A stretch of DNA of 64,000 bases from Thermoplasmata archaeon (GTDB taxonomy: Archaea; Thermoplasmatota; Thermoplasmata; Thermoplasmatales; Thermoplasmataceae): positions 1 to 64,000 of the forward strand of contig JAKAVO010000003.1 in assembly GCA_021817255.1 (NCBI GenBank). The letters are read 5' to 3'. The translations under genes were made by a program, and so were the position numbers. Below the pieces are notes generated by a model. That model was given only the letters and a program-made list of their open reading frames with translations. It did not search any database and was not told the origin of the DNA. Position 1 is the first letter of the stretch. Every line of letters begins with the position of its first letter. Below, one piece after another: positions 63,201 through 64,000 of this stretch.

Positions 63201-63441
63201 GGCTTACATTATAGGGATGCCCCTGCCCGCTCACTTCCGGCATAAGGTTCTTAAGCACAAATTGAGGAGATTCCGTCAGATTCCATGCCAACCCCTTCCT
63301 TTCATTAGTTTGATTCGTGATCATGTTTTTGCCCACTTTACCAACTCCTGCATTGGCAGAGTTGCCACTGGGCGTTAGAAACGTTAAACCTGAAGTAATC
63401 ATCAGGAATGTGACCAAAAAAATTATTGATTTTTTCAACAT
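60274..63441 (-). CDS. S53 (sedolisin/kumamolisin) protease, membrane anchored
   Basis: A 1055-residue secreted acid protease. After a signal peptide (about 1-31) the catalytic domain starts near residue 75. Catalytic residues are Glu151 and Asp155 (SLETATDVEW), oxyanion Asp237 (AASGDQGA) and Ser336 (GGTSLATP); GWNPVTGLGYING at 393-405 is the calcium-site end of the domain. The about 180-residue prodomain of kumamolisins is missing. Some 520 residues of Ser/Asn-rich beta sequence follow, then a fibronectin III-like domain (KYEFRVVAVLQGG), a membrane helix and a basic tail. Sedolisins work at low pH, fitting an acidophile. A TATA box 26 bp upstream supports ATG 63441. Confidence 0.93.
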   Translation of the reverse strand: MLKKSIIFLVTFLMITSGLTFLTPSGNSANAGVGKVGKNMITNQTNERKGLAWNLTESPQFVLKNLMPEVSGQGHPYNVSQIREAYNLSGFYGSNICGQGFTIAIVDAYGDPSLSYDLQTFDSTYNLPRANISYYYPYGSPANVSSTWSLETATDVEWFHSIAPKAHIDLVTVPNAEVGYLQGGVNYTINNLSQIQGLSMSWGIAESSLPNGLMGVYNQAFQNADRKNIHVFAASGDQGAYDGTKGLTVNFPAGDPYVTSVGGTSISYSSGQYTQTGWDKSGGGYSTYFSAPSYQNATGFHGDSLGVPDISAVANPNSGGVAVFSRGNVFTLGGTSLATPITAASFILIDQYLHGKLGKINPLLYNISRTNQYGKAIVPVTGGNNGYYNATYGWNPVTGLGYINGGLIARDISRIYSSYGYRLNYGIINTSSFNIRANITQSPALNSGNGYRSFSGIAAGGQPSMIEAGICQSGSSFYEVFRAGSYFKERYIGTGKVVTKDAIVSFNVDSLSITVGNTTEHLQIFPQQLYGTNASIVFNISNGKGLPTSGGTSFISSAKFNNSFSSVNKATSGLQIYPFNRTACSAIRILNETSGIKFEYNLSSPSGNFQSASGFHTFMELNQSSPMDMYIKSVNGEKFSVNGSISSTNSFKAISGQSLKIKFYHYLTLIYRFDLKLPTVKPLKLQFQYPDSSNFTANFTSRIDYTSVVELNNQTNYSSIGAYSNLSTRSTGFYAGSYGFANTNPKVYEKEMPVNLSFDISPIGANLTLSNGTEIYNHNGIIVYSVTPQYIKYSISDFRGSYLNASGFLGIQPGENATYLPYSLAGTGKGYYLNGTVENGYYAAKYGLAIPIGSTKLSYSSGNAYSDKFGYFSIWLPSGLSLVQAQATNFYPVSKNYTMSQNETSQIILLQPDLVTLLEAPLAITIDRLMPLFFFTSFISWSISFSSTSVSYYLIDYKSSGQATWNEIKIAPNSNDIAFVNGIYPGTKYEFRVVAVLQGGSTVNSNIRTISYSSPVYLFLNILIYTGIILYIYAMVSYFRGRRRRKRIKDSFGEL

Positions 63442-63463
63442 GATTTCCCGGTATTGGAAATTT

Positions 63464-63471
63464 TATTAATA
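63464..63471. promoter_or_regulatory. Palindromic TATA element shared by protease and primase genes
   Basis: TATTAATA is a perfect palindrome whose centre lies about 26 bp from the protease ATG (63441, minus) and about 25 bp from the primase TTG (63492, plus). One site could thus position both transcripts. Confidence 0.5.
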
Positions 63472-63491
63472 TATGTATCATTTTCGGTATA

Positions 63492-64000
63492 TTGGATGAG
63501 AAAAAATTTCTGGTAAGCAAATTCAGGGAATATTACATGAATAATAAACTGGTTTATACTGAACGGCTGAGCCAGAGGGAAATAGGATTTATTCCATTTG
63601 ACGGAAAGATGATCAGGCATATGAATGCTGAGAACCAGCAACAACTGCAAATGCTTATTTCGGATTTTAATCCAAGGCATCTTTACCATTCTGTAGCATA
63701 TTACAAATATCCAGATAAAAGATCAATGCAGGAAAAACAGTGGACTGGTGCGGAATATGTCTTTGATCTGGATGCCGATCACATCCCCGGAGCAGATAAA
63801 ATGCCATATGAACAGATACTTCAGGATGTTAAAATCCACACAATGAGGCTCATAAACAAGTTTTTGCTCGGGTATCTGGAAATAGACCCCGGCAGCCTTT
63901 CCCTATATTTCTCAGGTGCGAGGGGATACCATGTCCATATCAGGAATGACGCGTTTTACCAGATGAATTCAGACCAGAGAAGAGAAATTTCAAATTTAGT
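63492..64000 (+). CDS. priS: DNA primase small (catalytic) subunit, partial
   Basis: Archaeo-eukaryotic primase catalytic subunit, cut by the right window edge after 169 codons. REIGFIPFDGKMIRHM near residue 38, EYVFDLDADHI with the catalytic Asp pair near residue 97, and SGARGYHVHIRND near the end are all typical. I start at TTG 63492 because family members begin with a short helix (here DEKKFLVSKFREYY) before this region, and the TATA element has leaderless spacing; ATG 63537 would remove that helix. Confidence 0.93.
   Translation, partial: MDEKKFLVSKFREYYMNNKLVYTERLSQREIGFIPFDGKMIRHMNAENQQQLQMLISDFNPRHLYHSVAYYKYPDKRSMQEKQWTGAEYVFDLDADHIPGADKMPYEQILQDVKIHTMRLINKFLLGYLEIDPGSLSLYFSGARGYHVHIRNDAFYQMNSDQRREISNL

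Noticed and set aside
1-64000. CRISPR array
   Set aside because: No series of regularly spaced short direct repeats was seen on reading the window; the only notable direct repeat is the tRNA-Leu pair.

Overview
The window is archaeal and most resembles a Thermoplasmatales-type acidophile (Thermoplasma / Ferroplasma / Cuniculiplasma relatives). The reasons are archaeal TFB, a Gar1-TFB gene pair, a PriS-type primase, a Dph6-type ligase, a two-gene transketolase, separate GMP synthase glutaminase, archaeal pilin, a sedolisin-type acid protease, and TATA boxes placed 23-28 bp upstream of many start codons (leaderless mRNAs). Genus cannot be fixed from this sequence alone. No rRNA, CRISPR array or intact insertion sequence was found. 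|| Layout. 0-9 kb: a peptide/oligosaccharide-type ABC importer (permease partial, binding protein) followed by a MupG-like (DUF871) protein, a five-bladed beta-propeller glycosidase-like protein, a BadF-type sugar kinase and a NagZ-like GH3 enzyme. Together they look like an amino-sugar or peptidoglycan-fragment salvage locus in an organism expected to have no murein. 9-11.5 kb: transketolase N, transketolase C, transaldolase operon. 11.6-16.6 kb: FtsZ, acyl-CoA ligase, APC permease. 16.8-23.2 kb: MalF/MalG/MalK-type sugar ABC transporter, a binding protein whose sequence order appears rearranged, and a GH15 glucoamylase/trehalase. 23.3-31.3 kb: APC permease with a DtxR-like regulator, a mercaptopyruvate sulfurtransferase, a thiolase / hydroxyacyl-CoA dehydrogenase / enoyl-CoA hydratase operon (dehydrogenase apparently starting at CTG), a cysteine-synthase-like enzyme and a TPR protein. 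31.3-33.5 kb: thioredoxin, thioredoxin reductase with a non-standard NADPH site, a Rieske ferredoxin, and a divergent HTH gene with a candidate operator. 33.5-41.2 kb: Gfo/Idh/MocA oxidoreductase, two membrane proteins, ClC channel, PRC-barrel, GMP synthase glutaminase, Gar1, TFB, Pcc1-like protein. || 41.4-45 kb is a decayed accessory zone: tRNA-Leu(CAA), a truncated gene, the C-terminal end of an ISAzo13-family transposase, a VapBC pair with a frameshifted toxin, a 2H phosphoesterase gene with an in-frame stop, and an orphan DNA methyltransferase. 45-54 kb returns to core genes (pilin, PurB, radical SAM, Dph6, peroxiredoxin, MMPL transporter). 54.3-60.2 kb is a second accessory zone: tRNA-Leu(CAG) with the intact paralogue of the gene truncated at the first tRNA, an epimerase, a GNAT, an MFS exporter and an AbiEi/AbiEii type IV toxin-antitoxin pair. 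The right end holds a large anchored S53 protease divergent from the primase small subunit; the two share one palindromic TATA element.
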